A stretch of 64,000 bases of DNA from CAZXWN01 sp964644695 [NCBI: uncultured bacterium] (GTDB lineage: Bacteria > UBP4 > UBA4092): positions 434,001-498,000 of the forward strand of contig CAZXWN010000001.1 in NCBI GenBank assembly GCA_964644695.1, given 5' to 3'. The position numbers and the translations under genes were made by a program. Within the stretch, counting starts at the first letter, position 1. Each line of letters opens with the position of its first letter. The notes under the pieces are model-generated. The model ran no database searches, was not told the DNA's origin, and saw nothing but the letters and a program-made list of their open reading frames with translations. This document shows positions 8,645 through 18,307 of this stretch, piece after piece.

Positions 8645-10087
8645 TTGAACTTAAAAATCGATAAATCGAAAATTACCAATTCAACTGAGATGGTAGAAAT
8701 CATAAATTCCTTGATAACAGACTTAAATACCAATGATATCGCATTAGTAAAAAATCCCTCTTATATTTATTCACCTCTTGAAATTTATCCATTAGCTCCC
8801 AAAATCCATGGACGTATATCTGGATTAATAGGAATTGCCAAGGACATGGATGGAACCACAACAACTACTGAACCACTCTGTCTTCATTCATTAGAATGGA
8901 TGATTAGAAGGATTACAGATCGTTTACCTGGCTGGTCAAAAAACAGTAGAAGTGAGTGGGCAGGCCTAGATAAAGATGTTGATTACCCTCATATCATAGG
9001 AAACTCAACAACAAAACATGTGGAGTATTTGGTTAAAAGATATGAAAATGAAATTTCAGTACAGTCTTTCTGCCGCTCTTATATCGAAGCTGCCCTGTGG
9101 ACACTGATTGTAGGGAAGGATCCAGGAAGACGAAATGAAGTTAAAGCAAATATTTCAACTTTGGGGTTAGATTTTCTCTGGGAACATGCTGGAATAAAAA
9201 AGGTCCTGGAATCAAATACTTTCATACAGTCCAATATTGATCATATTCTTGATTCAGTTCTTGAGACAGCTTTATCAAATTTAAATATAAATAGTCTGAC
9301 AAACAAAGTGAGAGCAGCCGTTGATATCTACTATATGAGATACCACTCAATTTTAATGGATATATCTGAAGGAAAGGGTCGAGAACGATCTGAAGAATTA
9401 CTGAATATGGCTGGCAAGAGACTCGTAGAAGCTATGCCGGGTGTAGGAATCCTCATCAGCCTTGTAAAGGGATGGTTAGGTGAAGACATTATTAGCCTAA
9501 AGGATATTTTGTTAAATGATCTTCATTCTAAAGGAATTAAATTATCATCAGAAAATATTGAGAAATCAACTAATTTATTAGCTCCACTCGGTTTGTATTT
9601 CAGAAATAATCCAGTAAAAATAGCCATTGTCACTTCATCCATTGCATATGAAGCGGATATCGTACTTACAGAGGTTTTTTCTGTTATCCGAGAACAAATA
9701 GCATCGTGGCCCATAGCTGCGGAAAAAAAAGAGTTTTTAATTGAGAAGTTTTCGTCCTACAAAACTCTGTATGATGCTTTCATTACGGCAACAGATTCTT
9801 CTGAAATCCGGTTAAAACCACATCGAGATTTATATAGTATTGCTTTGCATCAAATGGGTATCCCAAAAGAAAAATATTCTCAGGTAGCAGGTTTTGAGGA
9901 TAGTGAGTCCGGCACTATTGCTATTAGGGCAGCCGGTATTGGGCTCTGCCTGGCAGTCCCCTTTGCAGATACTGCAGGACATGACTTGTCCGCTGCAACT
10001 CATATTCTTCATGGACAACTTCCCGAGTACATTTTTGTACATCAATGTTTTCTTCAAACAGAGCTCTTAGATAAATACAGAAAATAA
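8645..10087 (+). CDS. HAD-superfamily hydrolase (beta-phosphoglucomutase-like) with very large cap insertion
   Basis: A 480-residue protein holding all four HAD motifs: DMDGT (67-71) for motif I with the nucleophile Asp, VTSS (329-332) for motif II, LKPHRDLY with K391 for motif III, and FEDSESG (417-423) for motif IV. The order and spacing of motifs II-IV match beta-PGM-like phosphatases. Between motifs I and II lie about 245 residues, against roughly 60-80 for the usual C1 cap. This helical block contains a membrane-like stretch (AMPGVGILISLVKGWLG). The start is TTG at 8645, supported by AAGGAG 9 nt upstream; no suitable ATG exists. The gene diverges from rpsA and precedes the PBP1A gene by 36 nt. 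Substrate unknown. Confidence 0.75.
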   Translation: MNLKIDKSKITNSTEMVEIINSLITDLNTNDIALVKNPSYIYSPLEIYPLAPKIHGRISGLIGIAKDMDGTTTTTEPLCLHSLEWMIRRITDRLPGWSKNSRSEWAGLDKDVDYPHIIGNSTTKHVEYLVKRYENEISVQSFCRSYIEAALWTLIVGKDPGRRNEVKANISTLGLDFLWEHAGIKKVLESNTFIQSNIDHILDSVLETALSNLNINSLTNKVRAAVDIYYMRYHSILMDISEGKGRERSEELLNMAGKRLVEAMPGVGILISLVKGWLGEDIISLKDILLNDLHSKGIKLSSENIEKSTNLLAPLGLYFRNNPVKIAIVTSSIAYEADIVLTEVFSVIREQIASWPIAAEKKEFLIEKFSSYKTLYDAFITATDSSEIRLKPHRDLYSIALHQMGIPKEKYSQVAGFEDSESGTIAIRAAGIGLCLAVPFADTAGHDLSAATHILHGQLPEYIFVHQCFLQTELLDKYRK

Positions 10088-10123
10088 TACAGTTAAATAT
10101 AGTTAAGATATAATCTAATTTAT

Positions 10124-12517
10124 ATGGAAAAGAAAAAATCAGGCTACCTCATTATCCCTAAAAACAATGTATCTTCTAAAAAAGGTAAAAGATGGAGGAT
10201 GTTATTTTGGTTCTCCTTAACCATTATCCTTGTTCTTTTGTTGTTTTCAATCGCCTTTGCCTTTGCTTTGCCCAAAATCATTCAGACTCCTGATCTTGAT
10301 ACTCTGCTGAAAGAAAAACCTTTACAGGTCACTCGCGTTTATGGTGATCAAGGTGAAATTGTCGGTGAATTTGCCAAAGAAAATAGAATTCCTGTGAAGA
10401 TAGATAAAATGCCGAAAGACTTAAAAAATGCCATTGTTGCAACAGAAGATAAGAACTTTTATTCTCACGGTGGTATTGATCCTTGGGGAATCGCTCGTGC
10501 AATGGTCAGAAATATTGAGTCAGGTAGAAAATCTCAAGGCGCCAGTACAATCCCACAACAGTTGGCCCGAATTATTTATTTAAGTAGAGAAAAATCATAT
10601 AAAAGAAAACTTCAAGAATGGGTTATTGCTGTACAGTTGTCACAAAAATATTCAAAAAATCAAGTTCTTGAAATGTATTTGAATCGTGTTTATTTAGGAC
10701 ATGGCATGTACGGTGTTGAAGCGGCATCAAATTTCTACTTCAATAAATCAGTCAATAAACTGACACTGGCAGAATCAGCATTGCTTGCAGGACTACCCCA
10801 ATTACCTGAAGTATACTCACCTTTCAGAAGTATGACCAAAGCAAAGCAGAGACGTGCTCAAGTTTTAGATCGTATGGTCGCAGAAGGGTATATTACTTCC
10901 AAACAAGCACAAAGAGCAAAGATGGCTCCAATCAATTTATCAAAACGCAGAGAACGGTTCACTGCGTCATCGTATTTTGTGGAACAGGTTAGACGGCAAA
11001 TAGTAGAAGATCCTAACTATGGTTATGCTGCTCTTTATCAAGAAGGATTGCGAATTCATACAACGATGAACAGCAATTACCAAAAAGCAGCCCAAGATGT
11101 TTTACAGAGAAGCTTGGAACAATTTGAACAGCGACAACAAAATAGAAATAATCAGATTGGAAAGTTAGCTAAAGGTGATTTTAAGGCAAACACTAATTCT
11201 TATGCAAAAATCTTAAAAATCACTTCGCCAACAGAGCTCAGTGTAACCGTCCATGGTCAGGCAACAAGACTGATATTGCCTTCAGACCTACCTTATTTAA
11301 AACCAGCCAATATTCTAAAAGAAGGCAACTATATTCCGGTTAAAATTTTGGGTGTAAATGCACGCAAACAGCCAGTCGTATCATTTGTAAATCAATCCCA
11401 CGTACAAGGTGCGTTAATTGCGGTTGATCCTGCAAATGGTCAAATCAAAGCCATGGTAGGCGGTTATGACTTTAGAGAGAGTGAGTACAATCGTGCCATC
11501 CAAGCTTATCGCCAACCAGGATCTGCCTTTAAACCCATTGTTTACGCAACTGCTTTAGAAAATGGCGCAACACCATCAGATACGATTGTTGATGAGCCCA
11601 AGAGTTTTGACAATTGGAATCCACAAAACTACGACCGGAAATACAGAGGAAGCGTAACATTAAGATACGCACTTGAACAATCACTTAATATTCCGGTTAT
11701 TAAACTTGCCTCTCAATATGGTATCGGTAATGTCGTTGAATATGCCAATAAATTAGGCATTGTCGATAATGAACAGCGCAAGATTAATCATGATTTAACA
11801 ATTGCATTGGGTAGTTTAAATGTAACGCCGCTGGAAATGGCTGCCGCTTATTCAGTCTTTGCAAATGGTGGAACTTGGCATAAACCATATTTCATTAAAC
11901 ACATTTCTGATGCCAAAAATAGAAAAATTGAAGAATTTCAAACATACTCAGAGAAGGCTTTAAATCCACAAACGGCCTATGTATTAACGGATATGTTGAG
12001 AGGTGTTATCACAAAAGGTACTGCTGCCAATTCCATTGGGCGATATTTCAAATATCCATCTGCAGGAAAAACGGGCACAACAAATGACTATGCTGACGCA
12101 TGGTTTGTAGGTTACACACCTAAATTAGTCGCATGTTCCTGGGTTGGTTATGACCAGAGAAAGTCTCTTGGATCGGGTATGACGGGTGGTTCTGTTGCAG
12201 GCCCTATTTGGAGAGATTTTATGCTTCACACAGTAAATGCCAACAATGCTGTTGACTTTTCAAAACCAGAAGGTGTGGTTGTCGTAGATATTTGCTCCGC
12301 ATCAGGCAAACTCGCTACGGCGGCTTGCATTGAAGCAGCAGAAAGACTGGGACCTTCGAAATTAAAGATTTTGCATGAAGAATATAAAGCAGGAACTGAA
12401 CCAAAAGAAGCTTGTGATTCTGAGCATAATGAAAGTGAATTAAGCATTCCAGAATCAGAAACCGATTCTGAATCAGATGTACAAACAACTCCATCCCCTG
12501 AAGTGGTAACCCAATAA
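10124..12517 (+). CDS. Class A penicillin-binding protein 1A (transglycosylase/transpeptidase)
   Basis: A 797-residue bifunctional peptidoglycan synthase. A cytoplasmic basic tail and one membrane helix (about residues 27-50) precede the GT51 domain, with ATEDKNFYSHGGID carrying the catalytic Glu, then GASTIPQQLARI and KILEMYLN-like LEMYLNRVYLG. A central OB-like domain separates it from the transpeptidase domain with the SxxK motif (PGSAFKP), SLN (QSLNIP) and KTGTTNDY. The C-terminal tail is acidic, Ser/Glu rich and low in complexity. A TATAAT at 10109-10114 could be a promoter with a very short leader. rimI follows after 2 nt. Confidence 0.93.
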   Translation: MEKKKSGYLIIPKNNVSSKKGKRWRMLFWFSLTIILVLLLFSIAFAFALPKIIQTPDLDTLLKEKPLQVTRVYGDQGEIVGEFAKENRIPVKIDKMPKDLKNAIVATEDKNFYSHGGIDPWGIARAMVRNIESGRKSQGASTIPQQLARIIYLSREKSYKRKLQEWVIAVQLSQKYSKNQVLEMYLNRVYLGHGMYGVEAASNFYFNKSVNKLTLAESALLAGLPQLPEVYSPFRSMTKAKQRRAQVLDRMVAEGYITSKQAQRAKMAPINLSKRRERFTASSYFVEQVRRQIVEDPNYGYAALYQEGLRIHTTMNSNYQKAAQDVLQRSLEQFEQRQQNRNNQIGKLAKGDFKANTNSYAKILKITSPTELSVTVHGQATRLILPSDLPYLKPANILKEGNYIPVKILGVNARKQPVVSFVNQSHVQGALIAVDPANGQIKAMVGGYDFRESEYNRAIQAYRQPGSAFKPIVYATALENGATPSDTIVDEPKSFDNWNPQNYDRKYRGSVTLRYALEQSLNIPVIKLASQYGIGNVVEYANKLGIVDNEQRKINHDLTIALGSLNVTPLEMAAAYSVFANGGTWHKPYFIKHISDAKNRKIEEFQTYSEKALNPQTAYVLTDMLRGVITKGTAANSIGRYFKYPSAGKTGTTNDYADAWFVGYTPKLVACSWVGYDQRKSLGSGMTGGSVAGPIWRDFMLHTVNANNAVDFSKPEGVVVVDICSASGKLATAACIEAAERLGPSKLKILHEEYKAGTEPKEACDSEHNESELSIPESETDSESDVQTTPSPEVVTQ

Positions 12518-12519
12518 TA

Positions 12520-13050
12520 ATGCCCTCTTCAGATGATATTAAGCCAGTGGCAACTCCAGGAGAAAATCCGTTAGCCGATTTAATCACTATCGAACGGATG
12601 AAGCTTGAAGATTTAGATGAAGTCTTAGACATTGAACAGCGATGTTTCTCAATGCCTTGGACTCGGATGATGTTTGAAACTGAAATAAAAAATAAGAACA
12701 TCACTTATCCCTTACTGGCTCGATGGAAAGGGGATGGCAAAAATGAAAAAGGCAATTATCCAATTTGCGGGTATGTTATATTTTGGAAAATCCTGGATGA
12801 AATACATATTGGCAACGTTGCCGTTCCTCAAGAACATAGAAGACGCAAAATCGGATCATTTCTGATTGAAAAAATCATTGAACTTGCAAAAGAATGGAAT
12901 GCTGTCCAGATTACATTAGAGGTAAGAGAAAGTAATCATGCAGCAATTCAGTTGTATAAAAGATATGGCTTTAGGGAAATCGCCATTCGACGAGATTACT
13001 ACTCAAATCCTACCGAAGACGCCATTGTTATGTTGAAGGATTCTTTTTAA
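12520..13050 (+). CDS. rimI: Ribosomal protein S18-alanine N-acetyltransferase-like GNAT enzyme
   Basis: A 176-residue GNAT acetyltransferase. It shows the acetyl-CoA loop EHRRRKIGSFL, the preceding beta4 strand IGNVAVPQ, and the RimI hallmark end LYKRYGFREIAIRRDYYSNPTEDA followed by VML. RimI acetylates the N-terminal alanine of ribosomal protein S18; related GNATs can take other N-termini, so the exact target is inferred. The first 25 residues are an extra N-terminal segment beyond the usual 150-residue RimI. The gene starts 2 nt after the PBP1A stop, so it is cotranscribed. Its 3' end overlaps the convergent glycosyltransferase gene by 23 bp. Confidence 0.82.
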   Translation: MPSSDDIKPVATPGENPLADLITIERMKLEDLDEVLDIEQRCFSMPWTRMMFETEIKNKNITYPLLARWKGDGKNEKGNYPICGYVIFWKILDEIHIGNVAVPQEHRRRKIGSFLIEKIIELAKEWNAVQITLEVRESNHAAIQLYKRYGFREIAIRRDYYSNPTEDAIVMLKDSF

Positions 13051-14332
13051 TAAGTTTTGACATTTTATCTGCCAAGACACCTGTAACATATTTTCGATTA
13101 TATTCGTTATTGAGTCTTATTTTTAATTCCTGCCGGTATTCCCGCTTAAACTGATTAAAAGCATCATCAAGAATTCTTTTTATTGTTTGGCAGTCATCGG
13201 GATCGGCAATCCAACCGGATTCATATTTATTCACTAAATCTCTCGTAACACCCTCAGGAGCCATACATAAAATGGGACGTCCTGAAGCCAGATATTCCCA
13301 GGTTTTGGCGGGTACAACATGCTGACTTCCTTTACCCTTTCCAACCAGCAGCAATAATAAATCCGCTTTACATTGAAGCTGAATCGCCTCTTTACGGGGA
13401 AGTGATTTTCTCTCTTGGATAATGGATGTCAATCCCAATTTAATGATTAATTCATGATGGCGACTGTTCAGAGAACCCGCAAAAACGACATTAATTTGAT
13501 TTTCCAAAGAAGGGTTCTCGACCAGCCAATCTTTCAAGGCCTTCAAAAAATAATCAGGAATCTGCCGAGGCTCAAAAAAACTGCCGGTATGAATTATTGT
13601 GAATTGAGGAGAGAAATTAGGGCTTATATCCACATATTCATCAGGATCCACGCCGTGAACAAGAGTGTCAATCTTTTCCGTAAACTGGGGATATTGTTTC
13701 AGAAAATAATCCGTAATACCGGAATTTACCGTAATCACCTGATTGGATTCATTCAATATCTTCTTCTCCCAATTTCTCATTATATTTCGGTGCAGGGGAG
13801 TTGGATGAAGATGAGGGTAATCTGTCCACAGGTCTTTGAAATCAGAAATCCATGGAATACCCGTCTTACGATGCAATTCTCTGGCCACAAGATGGCAAGT
13901 ATTGGGTGGCGAAGATGAATATATAACATCAATGTTTTCATTTTTGATTATTCGCAATCCTTCTTTTACTGCGAATGGATACCATCCAAACCGAGAATCA
14001 GGTAACGAAAACCACCGATTTAAACCGTTGAGATTATCACGAATCCACTGAAATTTCTGATTTGCAGTTTTTTGTGATGTGTGGGGTTTTGTTTTTTTTA
14101 TTCTGCACCATAATCGAAAAGGATCAAAAGATTCTGTTCGATAAATATGTAAATCGGGACTAATTTCCTGCAGGATGTCTGAATCCTGATAATAATGAAG
14201 GACATCCTTGACTCCCAATATGACAGGCTCCCAGCCATAGTGTGGAAGATACTTTGCAAACTTAACAGCTCGTAATACCTGAACACTGCCCAGAGGCGGA
14301 AAAAAATAACATATCATTAATACCTTAGGCAT
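13028..14332 (-). CDS. GT4-family glycosyltransferase
   Basis: A protein of about 434 residues with a GT-B fold. It opens MPKVLMICYFFPPLGSVQVLRA, has the mid-domain SSPPNTCHLVARELH, a second Rossmann half with FTIIHTGSFFEPRQIPDYFLKAL, and the nucleotide-sugar-binding end KTWEYLASGRPILCMAPEG (E-x7-E type). It likely adds a sugar to a surface polysaccharide or lipid carrier on the cytoplasmic side. The chosen ATG at 14332 gives the family-typical N-terminus and overlaps the upstream glycosyltransferase gene by 8 nt; an ATG at 14356 would add eight residues. Donor and acceptor are unknown. Confidence 0.82.
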   Translation of the reverse strand: MPKVLMICYFFPPLGSVQVLRAVKFAKYLPHYGWEPVILGVKDVLHYYQDSDILQEISPDLHIYRTESFDPFRLWCRIKKTKPHTSQKTANQKFQWIRDNLNGLNRWFSLPDSRFGWYPFAVKEGLRIIKNENIDVIYSSSPPNTCHLVARELHRKTGIPWISDFKDLWTDYPHLHPTPLHRNIMRNWEKKILNESNQVITVNSGITDYFLKQYPQFTEKIDTLVHGVDPDEYVDISPNFSPQFTIIHTGSFFEPRQIPDYFLKALKDWLVENPSLENQINVVFAGSLNSRHHELIIKLGLTSIIQERKSLPRKEAIQLQCKADLLLLLVGKGKGSQHVVPAKTWEYLASGRPILCMAPEGVTRDLVNKYESGWIADPDDCQTIKRILDDAFNQFKREYRQELKIRLNNEYNRKYVTGVLADKMSKLIKKNPST

Positions 14333-15458
14333 GAGGACAACCTTGGGAACATTCATTATGAATGGTTTTTGTATTAATGTTTTTTTCGATAAATTGTTTT
14401 AACGCTTCTTGAAAAATGGTTTTCGAAAAACGGCTCGCATTATCAACGATTTCACTGTGATTAAAAGTCATCTGTTCAAATTTTTTAACAGCATCAATCA
14501 GAGATTCAGCACTTGCATCGGGGTAAAAAACAGCCGTTTTATCTTCAATCTGGGTTTCTAATATTCCACCTCTTTTCCAAGCAATGACAGGACATCCCGT
14601 TGCATTGGCTTCCAGGGGAACAATGCCAAAATCATCATGGCTTGGAAAGACTAAAGCACGCGCTCGTGAATAGAACTCCTTTAATTGGCTGTCATCAGAT
14701 TTTCTGTAAAACTCAATAGTAGGACCCGCTATCTTTTGGTAATACTCCTTATCCGATCCATCACCAATAATTACTAATCTTTTTTTCATTTCATTGAATG
14801 CCTGGATGGCAATATCGATTTTTTTATATGGATGGACTAATCGCGATACAAGGAGATAGTAGTTTTCCCGGGTAGGAACAGTATCATTTCTAAAGAACTC
14901 TACATTGACAGGGGGATATATAACCTTTGCCGACCGCTTATAAAATTGATCAATCCTGTTTTTAACCTCATCAGAGGCGGCTATATAGTAATCAGGTCGT
15001 TTACTGGCCGACAAATCCCATCGCTTTAATTTCTTAATAAAGAAATCATAAAGGTTCTTTTGCCACCATGGTATTGTATTCCGATATCCCTCTGGATTGA
15101 CCCAACCAAATCTCATGGGAGTGTGGCAATAACATACATGACAGGCTCCAGGAAAAGTAAGGACACCATGGGCATACGCATACGAACTGCTGATAACTAA
15201 ATCAAACTCCCTTAAATCAAAAGATTCCATAAAAACGGGATATATCATAAATAACTTTTTGTAATGTTTATGTAAGATTTTATGTCGAAGACTGGAAGGA
15301 GTGTAGATAGTCCAAGATTTATATTTTGACGGCATTTGTTCCGGATCATACATGAGTGTATAGACAGGCGCTTCAGGGTAAATTTCCTTTATTGCTTCCA
15401 GAACCCGTTCAGCACCACCATATTGAACTAAATATTCATGTACTATCGCAACTTTCAT
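14325..15458 (-). CDS. GT4-family glycosyltransferase, WbaZ-like
   Basis: A 377-residue GT-B glycosyltransferase resembling WbaZ-type mannosyltransferases. The N-terminus MKVAIVHEYLVQYGGAERVL and the stretch CYCHTPMRFGW are typical. The C-terminal half has SRLVHPYKKIDIAIQAF and the donor-binding FPSHDDFGIVPLEANATGCPVIA. It probably acts in surface polysaccharide assembly with the downstream GT4 gene, which it overlaps by 8 nt (or 32 nt with the longer start). The start ATG at 15458 has AGGA 9 nt upstream. The gene diverges from the DHH/tRNA nucleotidyltransferase gene across a 185-bp gap that holds palindrome copy 2. Confidence 0.85.
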   Translation of the reverse strand: MKVAIVHEYLVQYGGAERVLEAIKEIYPEAPVYTLMYDPEQMPSKYKSWTIYTPSSLRHKILHKHYKKLFMIYPVFMESFDLREFDLVISSSYAYAHGVLTFPGACHVCYCHTPMRFGWVNPEGYRNTIPWWQKNLYDFFIKKLKRWDLSASKRPDYYIAASDEVKNRIDQFYKRSAKVIYPPVNVEFFRNDTVPTRENYYLLVSRLVHPYKKIDIAIQAFNEMKKRLVIIGDGSDKEYYQKIAGPTIEFYRKSDDSQLKEFYSRARALVFPSHDDFGIVPLEANATGCPVIAWKRGGILETQIEDKTAVFYPDASAESLIDAVKKFEQMTFNHSEIVDNASRFSKTIFQEALKQFIEKNINTKTIHNECSQGCPHA

Positions 15459-15548
15459 GAACTAAATCCTGTTAAGTAAACTGAAATGATATCTTAGCAG
15501 TGAAATGGTTATTTGTGATATTTTCTCAAAATTTACATCCAAAGTAAC

Positions 15549-15574
15549 ATCGAACAAGATCGATCTTGTTCGAT
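15549..15574. repeat. Perfect 26-bp palindrome, family copy 2 (divergent intergenic region)
   Basis: Half-site ATCGAACAAGATC followed directly by its reverse complement. Unlike the other copies it sits between two divergent genes and has no T-run or extended flanking complementarity, so it does not look like a terminator. It could be an operator, a protein-binding site or a mobile palindrome. Confidence 0.85.
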
Positions 15575-15643
15575 TCTCCTTCGTTCCCTTCTAATTCGCA
15601 AGTCGTGTCAAATTGTTGTATTTCTATATGTTAAAATGAGGCC

Positions 15644-18307
15644 ATGAGAGTCATTCTAGGACATGTTAACGCTGATTTTGATGTTTTGGCCAGTATGGTG
15701 GGAGCTTGGAAGTTATATCCAGATGCTTTGATGGTGTTTCCGGGGTCCCAGGAAAAAACAGTACGTGATTATCTTGCCACGCATTCCAACATCTCATTTC
15801 CCTTCTATAAAGCAAAAGATATTGATATTGAAAAAGTTACTGAGTTAATTCTGGTAGATACACGTTTCAGTAATCGTATCGGGATTTTTAAGGATTTATT
15901 AAACAAAAATGATGTAAGAGTCATTGCCTATGATCATCACCCATTAGATCAGGGGGATATTAAGGCACATGAGTTACATCAGGAAAATATCGGTTCCACA
16001 GCGACAATTCTCGTCAAAGAAATCAAGGCCAAAAACATTAAACTCACTCCCGATGAAGCAACAATTCTGGCCATCGGAATTTATGAAGATACCGGAAGTT
16101 TAACTTATATTACCGTGAGAAAAGATGATTTTGATGCCGTTGGTTATCTTGTCGAGCAAGGTGCCTCACTGGTCAATATCCCTTCAATTCTTAAAATTGA
16201 TTTAACAAAAGATCAATTACCACTTTTTGCGGACATTCTTAAGAACATGGAGTATCATGTTTTTGAAGGAATCCAGGTCGGAATTTCTCAATTAATCTCT
16301 GAGTCATATATGGGGGAGCTGGCCTTATTTATTCACAAGCTTCGAGACATTGGACATATTCCAGCCATCTTTATCCTGGTCAAGTTAAAAGACAGAATAC
16401 AAATTGTGGCACGAAGCCAAACTCTGGCAGTAAATCTTAACCAAATATTAGGAAGTATTGGTGGTGGAGGTCATCCCAGCGCTGCTTCTGCTGTGGTCCA
16501 TGATAAGTCATTAGACGAAGTCAAACAATGGCTCTATGAGCAATTAGAGAAAGATGTAGAACCTCTCCTGCGTGCAAAAGACATTATGACTTCACCGGTT
16601 ATGACATTATCTCCAGATTCAAGGGTTGATGATGTCCGAAAAATATACCTACGCTATCACCATAATGCCTATCCCGTCATCAAAGGTAAGGAATTGATTG
16701 GTTTGATTACATCCATGGATGTTGGACGGGCTTTTCACCTGGGTTATGCAAAAGAACCTATTGAAAAATTCATGCATAAAGATTTTCATTCGGTTGATAG
16801 TTATGCTTCCTTTCGACAGGTAAGAGCTCTTATATCTCGTCCAGAAATCCCATTACTTCCCGTCACTGAATCCTCAGGCCGCCTGGTAGGTGTAATAACA
16901 AGATCAGACCTATTAAGGGTGTCACAGCAAATCGAAGTAAATTATGACCATTCAATGACTCTATCTGAAAATACAATCCAAAATGCTCGATTAAAAACAC
17001 TAAATCTAACAGACCTCTTAAATGCCAATGTCGCTCCTCATATTCTCTTTTTATTAAAAAAGGCCGGTGATGTAGGGGATTCTCTTGGATATAAAGTTTA
17101 TATTGTGGGAGGATTTGTCCGAGACCTGATACTGAATGAACCCAACTATGATCTCGATTTGGTAATTGAAGGTGATGGAATAAACTTTGCCACCCAATTA
17201 GCCGATCTTTTGAATGGAAATATTAAATCCCACAAACGATTCAATACCGCAATCGTTACAACGCCAGAGCATTTTAGAATTGACATTGCTACAGCCAGAA
17301 CAGAATTTTATGAATATCCAGCAGCATTACCTGTCGTTGAATCCAGCTCCATAAAACATGATCTGTATCGAAGGGACTTCACCATTAATGCCATGGCAAT
17401 ACGACTAAATCCCTGCGAATTTGGACAATTACATGATTATTTTAACGGCAGTGCCGATCTGCGGCATGGGCGCATCCGGGTCCTGCATAATCTGTCATTC
17501 GTCGAAGATCCAACTCGAATATTCAGGGCAATACGGTTTGAACAACGGTATGGTTTCAAAATGGATAAACAAACAAGACATAATTTATCCAATGCCCTTG
17601 ATTTAGACATTTTTTCAAAACTAGGAAATGAACGTACACGGGAAGAATTATTCCAAATTCTGAGTGAAAAGAAACCCTGGCTTGCTGTAAAACGAATGAG
17701 TGATTTAAATGTCCTGAAAACATTGCATACCAAATTAAAACTGCTAGCAGGGATGGATTCGATTTTTGATTCCATTGATTCTTCAATAGAATTGATGAAA
17801 AGTTATACCACACAAAAAATTGATCGGTATGAGGTCTATCTTCTTGCACTGATTCAATCGCTGAATATTGATGAAACAAGAGATTTTTGTTATCGATTAT
17901 CAATACTCGGGAAAATTTCAAAAGACTGTATTCAATTGAAAAGGATTCTCTATAAAGTTAGTTTTCAGAATTCTGAGACACCGGAGTTATTACATCAATA
18001 TTTAAAAGAAGCATCACCCTCCGTCATTGCTTATCTCATGTCTTATTTTAATAATTCTGATATTTCTTCTAACCCAATTTTAAAATACCTGGATCTTCTG
18101 AAAAAAAGAACCATACGAGTTAATGGGGATGATTTAATCAAAATAGGATATCATTCAGGACCAGAATTTAAAATCATGCTTGAAAATCTACAAGCTGCGG
18201 CACTAAGACAACAGTTTGATAAAAAAGAGGACGAAATCATCTGGATAATCAATGAATATCCCAAGACTTCTAGGCAAATCGCAGATGACGAACATGGGCA
18301 GGCATAA
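15644..18307 (+). CDS. DHH-CBS-CBS-tRNA nucleotidyltransferase fusion (A-adding/CCA-type)
   Basis: An 887-residue fusion. Residues 1-300 form a DHH/DHHA1 phosphoesterase: HVNADFDVLAS, VDTRFSNR, DHHP (97-100) and GGGGHPSAA. Residues about 305-430 hold two CBS repeats (DIMTSPVMTLSPDSRVDDV; VTESSGRLVGVITRSDL). From about 455 on it is a class II poly(A)/CCA polymerase: VGGFVRDLILNEPNYDLDLVIEGD with the catalytic DxD, then RRDFTINAMAI and EDPTRIFRAIRFEQRYGF. Fusions of this layout occur in several phyla and some are A-adding enzymes that need a separate CC-adding partner; whether this one adds A only cannot be told. The ATG has GAGG only 2 nt upstream. The 3' end overlaps the convergent methyltransferase gene by 38 bp. 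Confidence 0.9.
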   Translation: MRVILGHVNADFDVLASMVGAWKLYPDALMVFPGSQEKTVRDYLATHSNISFPFYKAKDIDIEKVTELILVDTRFSNRIGIFKDLLNKNDVRVIAYDHHPLDQGDIKAHELHQENIGSTATILVKEIKAKNIKLTPDEATILAIGIYEDTGSLTYITVRKDDFDAVGYLVEQGASLVNIPSILKIDLTKDQLPLFADILKNMEYHVFEGIQVGISQLISESYMGELALFIHKLRDIGHIPAIFILVKLKDRIQIVARSQTLAVNLNQILGSIGGGGHPSAASAVVHDKSLDEVKQWLYEQLEKDVEPLLRAKDIMTSPVMTLSPDSRVDDVRKIYLRYHHNAYPVIKGKELIGLITSMDVGRAFHLGYAKEPIEKFMHKDFHSVDSYASFRQVRALISRPEIPLLPVTESSGRLVGVITRSDLLRVSQQIEVNYDHSMTLSENTIQNARLKTLNLTDLLNANVAPHILFLLKKAGDVGDSLGYKVYIVGGFVRDLILNEPNYDLDLVIEGDGINFATQLADLLNGNIKSHKRFNTAIVTTPEHFRIDIATARTEFYEYPAALPVVESSSIKHDLYRRDFTINAMAIRLNPCEFGQLHDYFNGSADLRHGRIRVLHNLSFVEDPTRIFRAIRFEQRYGFKMDKQTRHNLSNALDLDIFSKLGNERTREELFQILSEKKPWLAVKRMSDLNVLKTLHTKLKLLAGMDSIFDSIDSSIELMKSYTTQKIDRYEVYLLALIQSLNIDETRDFCYRLSILGKISKDCIQLKRILYKVSFQNSETPELLHQYLKEASPSVIAYLMSYFNNSDISSNPILKYLDLLKKRTIRVNGDDLIKIGYHSGPEFKIMLENLQAAALRQQFDKKEDEIIWIINEYPKTSRQIADDEHGQA

